Source of the DNA: Lindgomyces ingoldianus
Lineage: Eukaryota; Ascomycota; Dothideomycetes; Pleosporales; Lindgomycetaceae
Reading direction: 5' to 3'
Length of the DNA stretch: 64,000 nt
Assembly: GCF_010093535.1 (NCBI RefSeq)
Contig: NW_022985175.1
Coordinates: 434,001-498,000, forward strand
The notes under the pieces are model-generated. The model did no database searches. It was not told the origin of the DNA and worked only from the letters and a program-made list of their open reading frames with translations. The number at the start of each line of letters is the position of its first letter. Position 1 is the stretch's first letter. The position numbers and the translations under genes were made by a program. This document shows, in pieces, positions 36,489-48,817 of this stretch.

Positions 36489-38965
36489 AGGCATTCCCCC
36501 CATGCCCAAGGTAAGAGTCCCATGCAATTGTGGCGGTGAATTGACATCAACATTTGCCGAGATATTTCCAGCGCTTGCGACCCTAGGATTGATCGTTGAT
36601 GACGTATCCGGGGGCTTGCAGACAGAAGACAACAAAAGACGCAACCTACGTGGCTTGCTGCGCGTTGAGTTGTCATGATGAAAATTCTTCGTTTTTGAGC
36701 TGTCCCTGTCCTTGACTTCAAGGTTGTACAGCCTCATGTGTCGGACAACGAGTCACGTTGCATGAAGTTGCTTGAACAAGCACGCATCCCTTTTCCCTCG
36801 TCACATCTGACCGTTACGCAATGTCGCTTTCGCTCTTTCGCCGGTATTTGATCAGGATCAACCCTCGATGCTGCGTTCGAACGGTTCTTGAAAGTTCGTG
36901 AACGGTTCGGGATTGTTCCAAAGCGTTGAAACCAAGAGGGTTAATCCTTGTTTCGGATTATGCTGCGCGACTTTTTGGCGCGACCTCGCTTCAGCTATAT
37001 TGTGGGTGTGAACTTCTAGAATGTCAATGCTATAGGCTATAGTTACTATGTCGATTTAAGGTTGATGAGTTATTAATTAATAGGAGGTGTCTAGAAAGAA
37101 TAACACAGTTTCGGCATTGAATTTCATGCCTTGAAATCCTGGAGCTTGGATGGCTTTGATGCAACGGCTCATGATTCCGTGCGCCCGAAGTCCTAGGATT
37201 GCCTGCGAACATGTTCAAACATGATGAATGGTCAAACATCGCGTCTCACGGACCTGCGATCAGGTCATTCTGAGTAGTGCGCTCGACGCTTTCGTGCGCA
37301 TCCTCTGCCACCACCCACCTGTTCGCACTTCCTGAGTCGTTGTGACACACATAGTTGCACCAGGCTGCCTTGAGTTGGAAGAACACTTCCGAAGCAAGCT
37401 CGTGTCGTGCCCCCGACAAACCTCTATCTTTTCTGGAACGTTTTGAGATGTCCGACGACGGATTCCTGTCAGACTTTAACAGCGCATTTGGCAAGGAGCG
37501 CGAACCTCCGACAGAACAGTGGATGTTGCGGTTGACCTTCCGTAGCGGTCCACTGTACTGAAACAGGCAATTATGGTCGACCATCTTTCTTCCTACCCAC
37601 GGTCCGAGATGGCTCGAGAGCCGAAGCCCACGCTCAGCGCGAGTCAAAAAACATGTCTATAAGAAACAAGACTTATCTTTTCCACATTCTTTGTGTGTGC
37701 GTGCGTGCCTCACCTCAGCAGCCACAGTATTGAAATTTGAAGCAGCCTTGCTTTGCGCATCTCACGTACTCTCGGCAGATTGCTGTGCTGGCATGCAGAC
37801 CCCATACCCAACTTTAGATGCGGGTGCTAACGGCGATGCCTCGATCGCCCCAACCTACTGGATCACAGTGGTTCTCGTTGAGAACCGGTTGCTTGTTAGC
37901 TTTGCATGCGAAACTGAGACCGGCTATGTGCTAAACGGAGCGTATGACTCGCGAGAACACAGGAAAATTCCGAAGCTGGGAAACCCAAGCTCGATCGTGC
38001 AGTCAAGATGGGGCGGATAGTGAAGCGGTGTTGACGTATGCTCGGGATAGTAGTCGAGTCGTGTGTTGTCCACGGAGTTGCGTCAAGTTAGGCAGACTTG
38101 GGACCGGAAGGGCTAGGGTTCTCGGGCATCATCGACCATCAAAGAAGGTAATGGAATGAATTTGCGAGGAACCTGCTCTTGGAAAAAGACTAGGCATCGC
38201 GAGAAGGCATCCGTTTGGATGGGGAAGTTGCCATCCAATCGGTCGTCCAGATTGTCTGTTCGCTATCATCTCCAGCAGGCGTCAGAGCCCCTAATACGCC
38301 GACAACATCACGACTCGGATCGATTATGAGAAAGGAAAGACCTCAGATCAAAGCAGACACCGGGAAGTCTTCCGTGTCCCAATAACGGGTCAGAAGAGCG
38401 ATAGTGGCGAGGATGGGACGGAAATGAACGCTCTGTTCTAAAGTTCGGTCATACCGACTTCACTTCTCTCCACCACCATCAGCTCCAGTCGTCTAAGCCT
38501 GAAAACTTCAAAAAGACTTCAATGTCGTCATAGCTCTATGACTCGTAACCGAACTTGCCCCATATTCTCCCGAGAATACATAGCCCATCACTTCAACGAG
38601 GAGCTGCTCGATCGCGTTACACAAGACTGACCATATCCAGAACGAACTGACGGAACAGTAGCCTCGCAGCAAATACCCCTAATACAACTTATTGTCATAC
38701 TCATCGTTCAAAAACTCTTCCAACAAACACTTTTCTCACCGCTCTACACCGCTCTTCACCCGCCGCCATTCGTTTACCCTCCTAAACAACAGACCATCTT
38801 CAATGGCATGAAACCGAAATTCAGACCTGCATCGCCACCGGTCTGCTGGGCCATTGCCACGCTGAAAGCGCCAGCCAGCCACACCGATCAAATTCCCGCC
38901 GACGAAAATGCCCACCAGTCGCCTTCTTCATCACTGTTGCACAGGGTCTAGGGGAAGCGGGCCAA

Positions 38966-39172
38966 ATGTGTACAACTATTGACTCTGTGCCCAAGATCAA
39001 AGACATCGGTATCAAAGCGTTAGGGGAAGGCAGCCAGTCGCACAAGGCTAAGATTAGGATTCTTGCACTGGGAGACTCATTGACCTCTGGTGTGAAAAGG
39101 TGTGGTTGCACGAGCATGGGGCAACGTGTGTCACACACAACGGGGACCTGTCAGAACTTTGAGAGAACGTGA
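38966..39172 (+). pseudogene. Possible GDSL/SGNH hydrolase N-terminal relic
   Basis: An ATG frame of 68 codons contains KAKIRILALGDSLTSG, which is a good copy of block I of GDSL/SGNH esterases including the nucleophile serine. After that the frame loses any resemblance and stops within 30 codons. No block III or V (the Gly-Asn and Asp-x-x-His parts) was seen in the next 900 bases in any frame. It looks like the start of a broken gene. A chance match to a nine-residue motif cannot be excluded. Confidence 0.3.
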
Positions 39173-40201
39173 GCTGTCGGATTTCTGTGCGCCGCACAAA
39201 CGCCATCCGGCGGTTTCCTGGAACGATATGGCTCTCCTCAAGATGGAGATACTGGGCGACCGCAGGACTAATATACGATTTCAATATCGATGAATTGGCC
39301 AAATCACCACGATACGTGCCTATGAGCTCTCTCTGTCTATCAGCCAACTCAGTATTGAACCCTTTCCGCTCTTCTAAGCAGCTACCACCTCCCAAACCGT
39401 CACGATCCTTTCAGCCCCACCACCAAGGTCCCACGGTGCCGGTGTCCAACCTCATCTCTCGTCTAGCTCCCCGAAGATGCTGCGGGGATCCGTCAGTAAC
39501 ATCGGCCCTCTCGATACGACATTCGCTTCGCTCATGTTACAACAATGGCCGCCTTATGCCGTACGCTTTATTCCCTTCACCTCTCCCTCAGCCGTGCGGG
39601 CTCATAGAATACACGCGCCCCTAATCCTAGTAATGGAGAAAACGGGAACGGGAAGGAGCAGATCAGGATATGGAGGGAAATGGGGAGAGGAAAACCGGGA
39701 CAGCGGTGAGAGGAAGCGAAAGTCGGTGAGGAATACTATGTTTAGGTCTTTGGAAAAGAGGATGGGTATGGAGAGACTGGGGATTTTGGAGGAAAAGCCT
39801 GATGGATGTGGGACCAAGTGTTCGATCGAAAGGATATGAAGCAAGGACCATCATGATCATTCCATTACTTGCACATGTGAACACTTCTATGCATCCGCAA
39901 CCACCGCCCATCATCGTGAACGCAAGTACCGAAGCTAGACGTACACGCGCATACACTAACCCGGCGAACCCATTTCGCCGAGAATGAAAAATGGTGAAAA
40001 CAAGGTTAAGAACACCATATTAACTCCACCATCAGCAGCCTTGGAAGGAAGCCGAGGCCAAATTCCACGCCACCCATTTTACCCCGTTGCCATTTTGCAC
40101 CATACATAGTACCACTTTCCAACTTTGCGGTCTGTCACCGCCAGATAGGCCCTCTTCACCGCCAGAACTACGCAAGTCTAGGCTCAGCGAGAAAGACAGA
40201 C

Positions 40202-43084
40202 CTAGTTGTCCTCCTGCTCGTGGTCTGGCTCGACGGGAGCCTGCTCATGGGCCTGCGCAAAGAAGATGCGAGCGACCCCTTTGCCCACATTGGTGATGCT
40301 GTACGTATTCCCTAAGAACCATGGTACATTAGCCAAAAAATACCCCACAGTACAGGTGCATATGCGAAACGAGAAGCTAGGCGAGGAGCTTTAACACGAA
40401 ACAGGTAAAGCGCCAGACCGAGACGGGAATTGAGTAGCTCGTGGGGTTGGGATGGGATGTGGACAGGTGATGTCGTACAACTCGACGGAACAAAGATGCA
40501 GCGAAAAAGGAAACAATATGGGGAAATGTGCAGGCGCTTCTCCCAGCAGCAAATGCAGCGAAGAACAGGAAATGTTGGTAAGGCTCAGGTTACACAACAT
40601 GCGAGGGATGCAGCTAGCTCCAGCCACATCTGCGCGTGACCGAAGAGAAATCCAGCTCCGTTTGACCTCGCCCATTCGGGCTGTGCGAGGTTGCAGCAAC
40701 GCTAAGAATGAAGTCCCTCTCATGCGGTCTCCCGTTGGTTTCGAGCCAGGGAGATAAGGTTAAAGTGACTGCCGTTGTACAGAGGCAAACACGCCTCAAG
40801 CACATTGTTGTTGTTGGGTTCTTCCTCTCCGATTGCTGTACTGAGATAAAGCTCTGCAGCCGCTGGGGAAATGGGACAGAGCAAGGACTTCGAAAATAGA
40901 AGGCAAAAGAAAACAGTAAAGACCCATTGACATGAAAAGATATAATCGCTCACCTCGAGGAACTTGCCAGAGTCCACCCTTGCGGATCGTGAACTCATTG
41001 TCGTGAACCCTAACCGTCACCGTTCCAGTCTGAACGAAGAACACCATGTGCATTCGTCGGCAGTTCTTCGTGCGCTTACTACCGTTCACTGGGAGGTCGA
41101 TTGCTCCCCAGCTGAAAAATGAATTGGGAGCCGACGCCAGTTTCGTGAACTTGAACTGGGCTTCGGGGACATCTACCGGCCTGATCCCCTTCTCGGACCA
41201 ACCAAGTGCTATCACAAAGTCAGTGAGGCCCACAAGGGGTTTAGGGGAGTAGCTGGGCATACCATCGTCGTAATAGTTGCTCGTGGGAACCTCTGCGACT
41301 GGATTGAACCCTCTGAAGGTACCAACGAACAAGCCATCCCTCTCTTCCCAATCCTCAAGTCCGACATCATCGTCTTCTTCTTCAATGACTCGAAGAGCCC
41401 GCTTCTTGCCCTTTGGTCTCCCAGTGTACTTTTTCGGGGGAGGTTCTTGTGTTTCGTTGACAACAATTGACTCTAGACTGCCATCCTTGGCATACGTGAC
41501 CTTCTCACTCTTCCAGAAGTCAACTGGTTTAACAAGATGTCTTCCTGAATGGCGAGCCATGGAAACATTTGTCGCCTCATCGGGACCCATTTCTCGATAC
41601 ACAGAAAGCAAGGTTCGGCCTCGTCCGTATCTCGATGCTGTAGAAGTGGTAGACAAGTGGTCAATATCGGCTTTGGAGAGTGGGTTCCCAGCACTATCAA
41701 CAAGCTTTCCACCATTCGGTACCTCAGGTTCCACACTCTTACCGTTGGTCTTTGATTCAGACTTGGATCGTGCAATCGCTCCAGGCTTCGTAATCGCCTT
41801 TGGCTTCTTAAATGCTGGCTCGCCTTTCTCCTTAGCTGGTAATGCATTTTGCACTTGGGGCTTAGCCTTGGTCAGATGTCGTCCTCGGGATTTGCCTGGA
41901 TTGGTAGTAATAGATTTCTCCGTGTTTTCTGTCTCATCCACGGAGTTGTCCAACGCAGTGCTTGATTCCTGATCGGTCATCTCAGAAACGCGTTTCGATC
42001 GGCCCTTGCCTCGTGGTTTGGCAGTTGGTGGATGTTCTGCTACTTTGCTTTTCTGTGAGGAAGCCGCTTGAACAGCTCCAGCACCCCTCCTCCTTGGCCT
42101 AGATGATACGGAGGATGGTTCTTCAACAGTCGAATCAATGGCATCGCTCTTGCGCTTCCTTCCCCTCTTCACGGGCTGTGGAGTAGGCTCGGGTTCCACC
42201 TCTGGTTCATCTAGATCTGCAGATGCATCCACCCCGTTGGTTCCTATCATTGATTCATATCCGTCCCCGACGCCCCCGTCAAAGCTCTCCTCGCCAAACC
42301 CATCTAGCATTTCGGAAATCTCATTCACTGAGATATCTCCTTGCACTATACTATCCTCGAGAGCTGCACTGACATCCCGACTTAGCGAACGCTCGATGTC
42401 ATATATATTCGCCCGCGCTTTGCCACGCGCTTTGCCACGGCGCTGGCCCGAACCACTCAAGGCAGGAGTCTCCTGTAGACTGGAGTCCTCTTGGTCAAAG
42501 TCCAAGCGCCGACTGACTGCCGGGTGTGAAGATTCTCGGCTTGGGCTGGCTGTTGCTTGGTGTAGTGAGGACCGAGGACCCATGGAAGTTTGTCGTCGTG
42601 GGGATGATCCGAGGGCAGTTTTCATAGGGGAGCGCGATTTCGGTGGTGGCAGTTTCGTTCGAGCGCTGCGAAGGAGGTGGCCGGCGTGGATTGTGTCGGT
42701 GATGTCTGGAATGGTGCCTAAACACAAACACTATGGTCAGCAAATAGATTCCAAACACGATTAGCCACGCGTAATTGGCGGTACAATGTCGTAAGAACAT
42801 ACTCTCTTGGATGTCCATAGACTCTGATGTCGTCACGGTGCCTCCAGTCTTGCGAGAGCTTCCGCGCTTTGGTGGAGACTTCACCGGCGAGGAGAAGATA
42901 CCGGAGATAGGTTCCATGCCATGTTCATCGCGAACACCTCTATCCTCGAGAGTGATGCCGGTTTTTCTTGGATTATCTGTCAAATTGCCGGGTCGTGGAG
43001 CTGTCGCGCCGATGTTTGATCAACTTACCTGCCCTGCACTCCAACATTGAAGAATTGATTCTCGCGTTTCTTTGTGGGCGCCAT
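40202..43084 (-). CDS. MIF2: Inner kinetochore protein Mif2/CENP-C
   Basis: Four exons on the minus strand (43084-43029, 42966-42803, 42717-40954, 40311-40202) give 697 residues. The N-terminus carries the fungal Mif2 block (QFFNVGVQGRKTG, then RDEHGMEPISGIFSSP). Acidic and AT-hook-like PRGKGR/RPRRRG stretches follow. Near residue 460 is the CENP-C signature RHSGRHLVKPVDFW, which in the family contacts the CENP-A nucleosome. The C-terminal cupin dimerisation domain runs through MHMVFFVQTGTVTV and GGLWQVPRG, then jumps a 642-bp intron to a last exon encoding NTYSITN and ARIFFAQA. Without that exon the domain would be truncated, and the open frame would run on into unrelated sequence. The protein marks centromeres and anchors the Mis12 complex. 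Introns are 62, 85 and 642 bp. Confidence 0.93.
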
Positions 43085-45261
43085 CGTTGTCAAGCCTGAA
43101 GAGGTGGTCCGAGGATCCAATTGACGCGTTGAAAGTATGTCGACCGCGGTGCGCGTGCTTTCGCGGATCAAGTAAAGTTGTTGTCCTGGATCGGGAAGTG
43201 TCTTGGTAACACCAAAAATTGAGACATAAATGGACAAGCGGGGCGCTAAAGGCTTGGCGGAACCGACACCTCTCTCGATCACATCTATCTACGAAATGTT
43301 CTTCTCACATGACACCATCGACCTTGGAGAGGGCGTGAGGCATGCGATCAAGAATTCCAGAGCAGTGAATTCGTCGCCCTACTCTTAGCCTTGTTGGCGC
43401 AACCACAAAAACGAGAAACTGCTCCCAAACTTTCGATATATGAGCAAAAGGAAACGAGAAAGGTATCACTTTCTCTACGTTATCGAACTTGAAAGCCTGG
43501 AGAGCTTTAGCTCAATCATCAGTTCAAGTGAGATTCGTCCCTCCTTTGCTTCATTCTCAAGTGCTTCGTTTCAGGAAGACATCCTTTCGATTTTGGTGTA
43601 AAATGGGTACTAAGTTCTTATGACCATCGACGCAAATTTCCATCGAGCGGCTCAGAAGATGCTACGAAGTATTTATCAAGCGAATGGCAACCATGGAATT
43701 AACGGGGATAGATACTTTCATGGAGACATTCAGCCTACCTGTCAGGTACCGGCGTGATCAGAAGGATGGCGTAGAGCATGAAGCTTATAAAGTGGCTATT
43801 GAGCAGTGAGAGAGTTCAGGCTCCACCGTGGTTTAATGATACATCAACAAGCGTACTCTAAGATAGCGTAGCGCTTCACGCCATGAAAAAGAGGTCGCAA
43901 CAAGCCTCTGCTTCGCCTTACGAGATCTAGGTAATCGACCATTCCCATGCTCAGATCCAATTTCTCCATCGAATGCTTCCCATGAAGCTTTCTCAACAAC
44001 TACAGTCCATTACCTTTCAGGTCACTCTTGCCCTCCAGCTGCATACCCCTCTCACCTCCTCTCTTCCCACAATTCTCCATCCGAGATCGGCCTTCGCCAA
44101 CTCTTCTTAATCTCTCCAAAGCCCGTCCAAATTACCCCCTTCAATCCCTCTAGCGCCTGACCTCTGCAAGACAGAAGCGAGAGACCATCTACATAGATAA
44201 CGCATATCGCGTTTCCCGGTTCCGTAGACTTGAGCAGGCTTCTAGAATGAGCTTGTTGCGTAAGGCTCACCTTATCTGCTGCAGGTCCATTTAGGCGAAA
44301 GTATAAACTAGACAAGATAGTCAGGTGGTACCCATAGGGGAGACAATGTCGGTCATGCAATATATTTAGCCAACTTCAACTTCAAAGCGAGGTCATGGCG
44401 GAAGAGACTGAATCTAAACTAGGGTCCTTGAAACCACGAGGACGCTCATGCAGGATAGGTTGTTCAAACTCAGTGCAGGTCTGGGTGTAGTTAGCTGAGA
44501 ACAGCGGCGATAACAATCGAATAAGCAAACAATCACAACCGTTCATACACAGCCATGCAAGTGAGGACCCAACTGCTGTGAAAACATCCTATCCAAGCCA
44601 AGAGGGGATAGGATAGGACGTCCGCATCTCATGTTAACCGGAGAGACGCTTTACATGATCAACTGAACCATCCTTCACCATAGCAATTCCATCTTCGCCA
44701 GCATCTTAGCGACAGGCCCAGTACAATAAGCCTGCTACTACTCAACCACCATTGAGAAGTGAAAGCCATAATTCGAGACGACCGCAGAGTGATGAACAAA
44801 CCCACTTTTGATAAACCGCATTCCATCGATTCGATCATCCGCGACTCGAATGATTCGTTGCAAAGAAAAAGAATCCACACCATTGCTCAGCTTGTAAACT
44901 TCCCATCTCCACCATCCACCATCGAGTTCCCCATCAATGCAAAACTTCCTAGCCCAAGACCTTTGCGTAAGCCATTAAGCTCTTGACAGATGGTTCCAGC
45001 CAGTCAAGTAACCAGTCGTTAATGCCGGGTAATCAATGCTTTTGTTGAGAAAACTGGAAAAGCGGCACCCAGCCGCAGGACGAGCAAGCATATACATGTG
45101 AATGAAAATCGTAATCGTGATCGGGGTTCGACAATCAAGGACAAACATCTGAAGATACGAACGACATTCCTGATCCCAAGTTAGAAAAGGCAATCCGCAG
45201 TACCAAAAAACCGAGTCCCGATCCAAGAATCCAGTGGTGAAAGTCAGTGATCAAGAAGAGC
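43085..45261. other. 2.2 kb spacer, MIF2 promoter / GIS2 3' side
   Basis: No supported gene. The MIF2 start lies at its left edge. Frames inside are all under 105 codons and unrecognised. The right part is AT-leaning and probably holds the GIS2 3' UTR. Confidence 0.55.
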
Positions 45262-46183
45262 CTAGTTAGGGCAGGCATTCTGGACGTGGCCGGGTTGCTT
45301 GCAACGGTAGCAAACGCGCTCGGCGGAGGTCTCAGATGGGCAGTCGCGAGACAAATGTCCAACCTCGCCACCTGTTTAAACTGTTATTCAACGAAACGAC
45401 AAAGGCGTGTAGCGTGTAGCAATTTGTAACGACTTACAGTTATAGCACTTCTGACCTTGAGTGCAATCGCGACTCATATGACCGAAGCCACCACATGAGT
45501 AGCACGTCGTCTGGCGCGGACCACCGAAACCGCCGCCACCACCACCACCACCTCCTCCATAACCTCCTCCTCCATAGCCACCGGCACCATAGCCTCCGCC
45601 ACCCTGGGTGCAGTTACGGGCAATGTGGCCCCGCTTGCCGCATTTGTAGCATTCCTGGCCCGTGGCACCTGCAGCACCGCCGCCCATGGAAGCGCCTCCA
45701 TCCTGGGTACACTCGCGGCTGATGTGACCTGTGCCACCGCAACGGTAGCAAGTTTTTTCGGCTTGCGGAGAGGTGCATTCGCGGCTAAGGTGACCCTTCT
45801 CCCCGCAATTATAGCAGGTAGGATTTCCCTTTGATGGGCAGTCCGCAGCACGGTGGGACGAGTCACCACCTATCAAAGGAATGAGTTTTATCCAAAACAA
45901 ATGATGATGCAGATGTGAAGTGAAATGGTTTTTGAAAGCTTGAGATTCTCGGAAAGGAGAAGGGATAGGAATGGTGGACATGGAATGTGGAAACAATTTG
46001 CTGTCACATGACAGAAGTGGTGAAAATATTTAGACAGTTCCGTGTCAGATTGGCTCTCATGACGATTTGCCACAAAAGTAACAACAGAGATCCAGATTGG
46101 CAGGAGTGGACAGGAAAGAAACAAAGCCACTTACAATTGTAGCAGCCACGGCCACCAGCGCCTCCTCCGGCAGAGTAGTCCAT
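45262..46183 (-). CDS. GIS2: CCHC zinc-knuckle nucleic-acid-binding protein (Gis2/CNBP)
   Basis: Three exons on the minus strand (46183-46135, 45869-45438, 45371-45262) give 196 residues. Seven C-x2-C-x4-H-x4-C knuckles are complete: [84 protein letters not shown] and [14 protein letters not shown]. Both introns cut inside a knuckle, so the first and sixth are built only after splicing. A glycine/tyrosine-rich linker lies between knuckles four and five. In yeast and animals this family binds G-rich single-stranded RNA and DNA, associates with polysomes and affects translation. The first intron (265 bp) is longer than average. Confidence 0.94.
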
Positions 46184-47125
46184 GCCGATTTGGGGTGAGA
46201 GTTGTTGTACGACCTGCGTCACATCAATAAAAGCCTGAAAAGGGTACAGATGCGGCACGCAGAACGGCCAAACGGACCTTCAAGGCCTGACGAATTCGAT
46301 GGTGATAGAAGAATGTGTCGCAAAGGAGCGGAATCGACTGCCGCGTCCGCCACAGCAAGCCGTTATGCCAATTGAGGTTCGTCCGCGTGCAGAGAGGGTT
46401 GTCGAGCGAGGTAAAGGTCGAGAGAAGAGGCGAGCGGAGAGTTTTGTATAAAATCGGTGTGAATTTTTCGGTTTGTCGCGGCTAAACCGAAACAGGACTA
46501 GCGTCGACGTTTTGGCGACCCTGTCCGTGTTTACACAGTTTTTATCGGGAACGGGAAGATGGGCCGTGGCGTTGAGGGCCTCATTGGAATGCGCAAGGAT
46601 TGCGGCACGTAATAACAAGATATACAGAGGGTTTATAGCACTCTGCTGACAGGTCACCGACGACACGGCTTCGCCCGGCTAGCATTTGATTTACCAACAA
46701 CCGTGAAGTCCCGTTCCAAGGTTGTGTTCAAGCGCGCCAATGCTATGACATAGGTTGGTAGTCCGAGTCCCACCTCACAGCTTTAGAAGCGGATGGCCTC
46801 GTGCCGACTCAGACCACTGCTAACCAGACAAAGAAAGACCCAAAGGACTTACGAGTAGCCGAACAGCAATCATTTCCGATTTTGCCATGATAGTTAGCCG
46901 TGCTTAGCGACTCGAAGCGGTCCACATGATTTGCCATTTGCCCCACGGCAAGAGGGGGTGGAGAACGCCAATAGGCTATGTGTCGACGTCGCAACCGTCT
47001 ACCGACTAAAATGTTATTATTATATATCCTCCAATAGTTCGCAGACCTCTCCCTAGCCACTAGAGAGATGAGCTAAGATTTGCCTTATCGAAACAGCTCA
47101 AACCCCCATCCTCCATGCGCTTTCG
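46184..47125. other. Spacer, GIS2 promoter / F-box gene 3' side
   Basis: No supported gene; only short unrecognised frames. The left few hundred bases should hold the GIS2 promoter and leader. Confidence 0.55.
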
Positions 47126-48817
47126 CTAAGTGAAATCGTAGACCACCAACGATTGTCTACCATGGCTCTTCTCACGGAGGACAATGACATTCTCTTCGTC
47201 AAAACCCACCCAGCCTCGAGTAACAGATGGATCATCAAATCTCTCCTCCAATGCAAGACCGAGTCCAGAGCCTCGTTGAGATATGGCATCCGACAAATCA
47301 CTCAAGTCTTTAGCTGCCTTCTCGGGCTGGATTCGGACGCTGAGGTTTCCTGTCATAAAGCGTCTCCTGACAGCCGAAGATGCCATACCGCCTTCAAGGT
47401 CCCAGACACGAAGTTCGTCACCAACGCGACTCACGGAAACGGCCTTTCCATGTCCGCCAATGTGGGCCCCAGAGACAGATGAGGTATGACCCCATAAACG
47501 ACTTCCTGCACTGATAGAAAGTGAGGACGATGTCGAAGTAACAAGGTACAACGTCAGCGTATTGTCTGGATGGGAAGCGAGGAGATATGGATGAGAGTAT
47601 GACAGCGAGGTCGGCTTAGTACAGGCTGGATTGTCTGATACTACAGATTCCTGAGTGTGGCCTGGGAACGGAGATGATGGGCGAGTGGGTGGGGACAGCA
47701 TGGAAGGGTCTCTTGCAAGAGAATGGAAGTGCTCATCCGCTGCTGTCGCTAAGCGAGACTCGATGAGTTCGCCTGTAGGAGAAAGCCGCGTTTCCTGAAT
47801 TCCGACCGTCCAACCAGAAGGGTACGTTGGTAGTGCGTACGCGGTGGATGCCGTTACGCTTGTTGCTGTGGTGCGAACCGCAAGTGACACGGGTGGCCAT
47901 ACAGTATAAGATCTAAGGGAATACAATAGTCGCGGGGGAGTCAGGAAGCTATCAGAGAAGGTATAAAGTGAAAGCAATTGGCCATCAGTCATAGTCAATA
48001 AATATGGAGATGAGTAGGCGAGTGCCGATAGCATCCCGTTGGAGGATGGGGCGTGGTTGAAGAGAGAGAGGAAGTCTTTATCCTGCTTTCTGAAATCAAA
48101 AATGGTGAAAGAACCATTGTTGAAGCCCACGACGACTTTCTGATTTCCAGTGTCTCGTCCCGAAAGATCAGTGGCCAAGGATGTTGGGGATCGAGTAGTT
48201 CCATTTCCCGGCGTATCCAAAGTTACGGACGCGATGACTTCTCGTTCTCCCTTGGCATTCCAAGCTCGTAGTCCAGATATCGAATCTGTAGTAAATATGA
48301 TGCCATCATGCATCCTAGCGAGTAACGGCGGCACTGAAGCACGTTCGGAGACAGGGATTTCCCGAACTGCACATTGTCCTTTAGACCACTTATGCCTCAA
48401 CTTATACCGTTTCTTCCAATCAGTCTCCTGTCCATTCCTCACTAGATCCCCTTCACCCAGCCATTTCGACAGCCTCGAGGAGTATGAAAGATGATTGGAG
48501 ACACCAGCATCTTTGATCCTGGGTATTCGTGATGCTCTTGGGCGAACAAAGCGGTTGTAATAGGCTGCTTTCCAGATTTGAGAATCTGAGGAAATCTGGT
48601 AGAACTTATGCGACACCCTGAAATAGTTAGCATACGAATTTCTAGCAAATTGGAGAGTGGCATACCTTAGGCAAGCTGTTAGATTTGCAACCGGAACAAA
48701 GCCGAGAATGCGCAGAAGTAGCTCATCGCTCAGCCGAGAGATCCGATCCACGCTTAGAGCACGAATGAGCTTAGTAGGACGTCCCTCGGAATCGACGTCG
48801 GCGCGAGGCCGCTTCAT
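47126..48817 (-). CDS. F-box protein with WD40-like repeats
   Basis: Two exons on the minus strand (48817-48666, 48617-47126) give 547 residues. The F-box spans residues about 25-70 (ISRLSDELLLRILGFVPVAN, then HKFYQISSDSQIWKAAYYNR). The remainder has repeated beta-propeller-like units such as VVVGFNNGSFTIFDF, LWGHTSSVSGAHIGGHG and DELRVWDLEGG. By family, the F-box would dock to Skp1 in an SCF ubiquitin ligase while the propeller binds a substrate, which is unknown here. The 48-bp intron has good GT and AG ends and lies inside the F-box. Its length is a multiple of three with no stop, so the unspliced frame is also open. Removing it restores the normal F-box spacing. The gene is divergent to SAE2. 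Confidence 0.87.
   Translation of the reverse strand: MKRPRADVDSEGRPTKLIRALSVDRISRLSDELLLRILGFVPVANLTACLRYATLQFARNSYANYFRVSHKFYQISSDSQIWKAAYYNRFVRPRASRIPRIKDAGVSNHLSYSSRLSKWLGEGDLVRNGQETDWKKRYKLRHKWSKGQCAVREIPVSERASVPPLLARMHDGIIFTTDSISGLRAWNAKGEREVIASVTLDTPGNGTTRSPTSLATDLSGRDTGNQKVVVGFNNGSFTIFDFRKQDKDFLSLFNHAPSSNGMLSALAYSSPYLLTMTDGQLLSLYTFSDSFLTPPRLLYSLRSYTVWPPVSLAVRTTATSVTASTAYALPTYPSGWTVGIQETRLSPTGELIESRLATAADEHFHSLARDPSMLSPPTRPSSPFPGHTQESVVSDNPACTKPTSLSYSHPYLLASHPDNTLTLYLVTSTSSSLSISAGSRLWGHTSSVSGAHIGGHGKAVSVSRVGDELRVWDLEGGMASSAVRRRFMTGNLSVRIQPEKAAKDLSDLSDAISQRGSGLGLALEERFDDPSVTRGWVGFDEENVIVLREKSHGRQSLVVYDFT

Larger units (their letters stand above)
35620..40201. other. 4.6 kb intergenic region
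   Basis: No intact gene. It contains the Myb 3' side, a CA microsatellite near 36.47 kb, a GAGC tandem near 36.18 kb, and the palindrome CGTTCGAACG near 36.87 kb. There is also a possible GDSL-hydrolase relic at 38.97-39.17 kb. A 151-codon frame (39169-39624) and others are open but unrecognised. Confidence 0.5.

Noticed and set aside
40700..40770. tRNA B-box-like GGCTCGAAACC on the minus strand
   Set aside because: One mismatch to the consensus, no matching A-box at the right distance, and no acceptor stem can be formed; it lies in the MIF2 intron.
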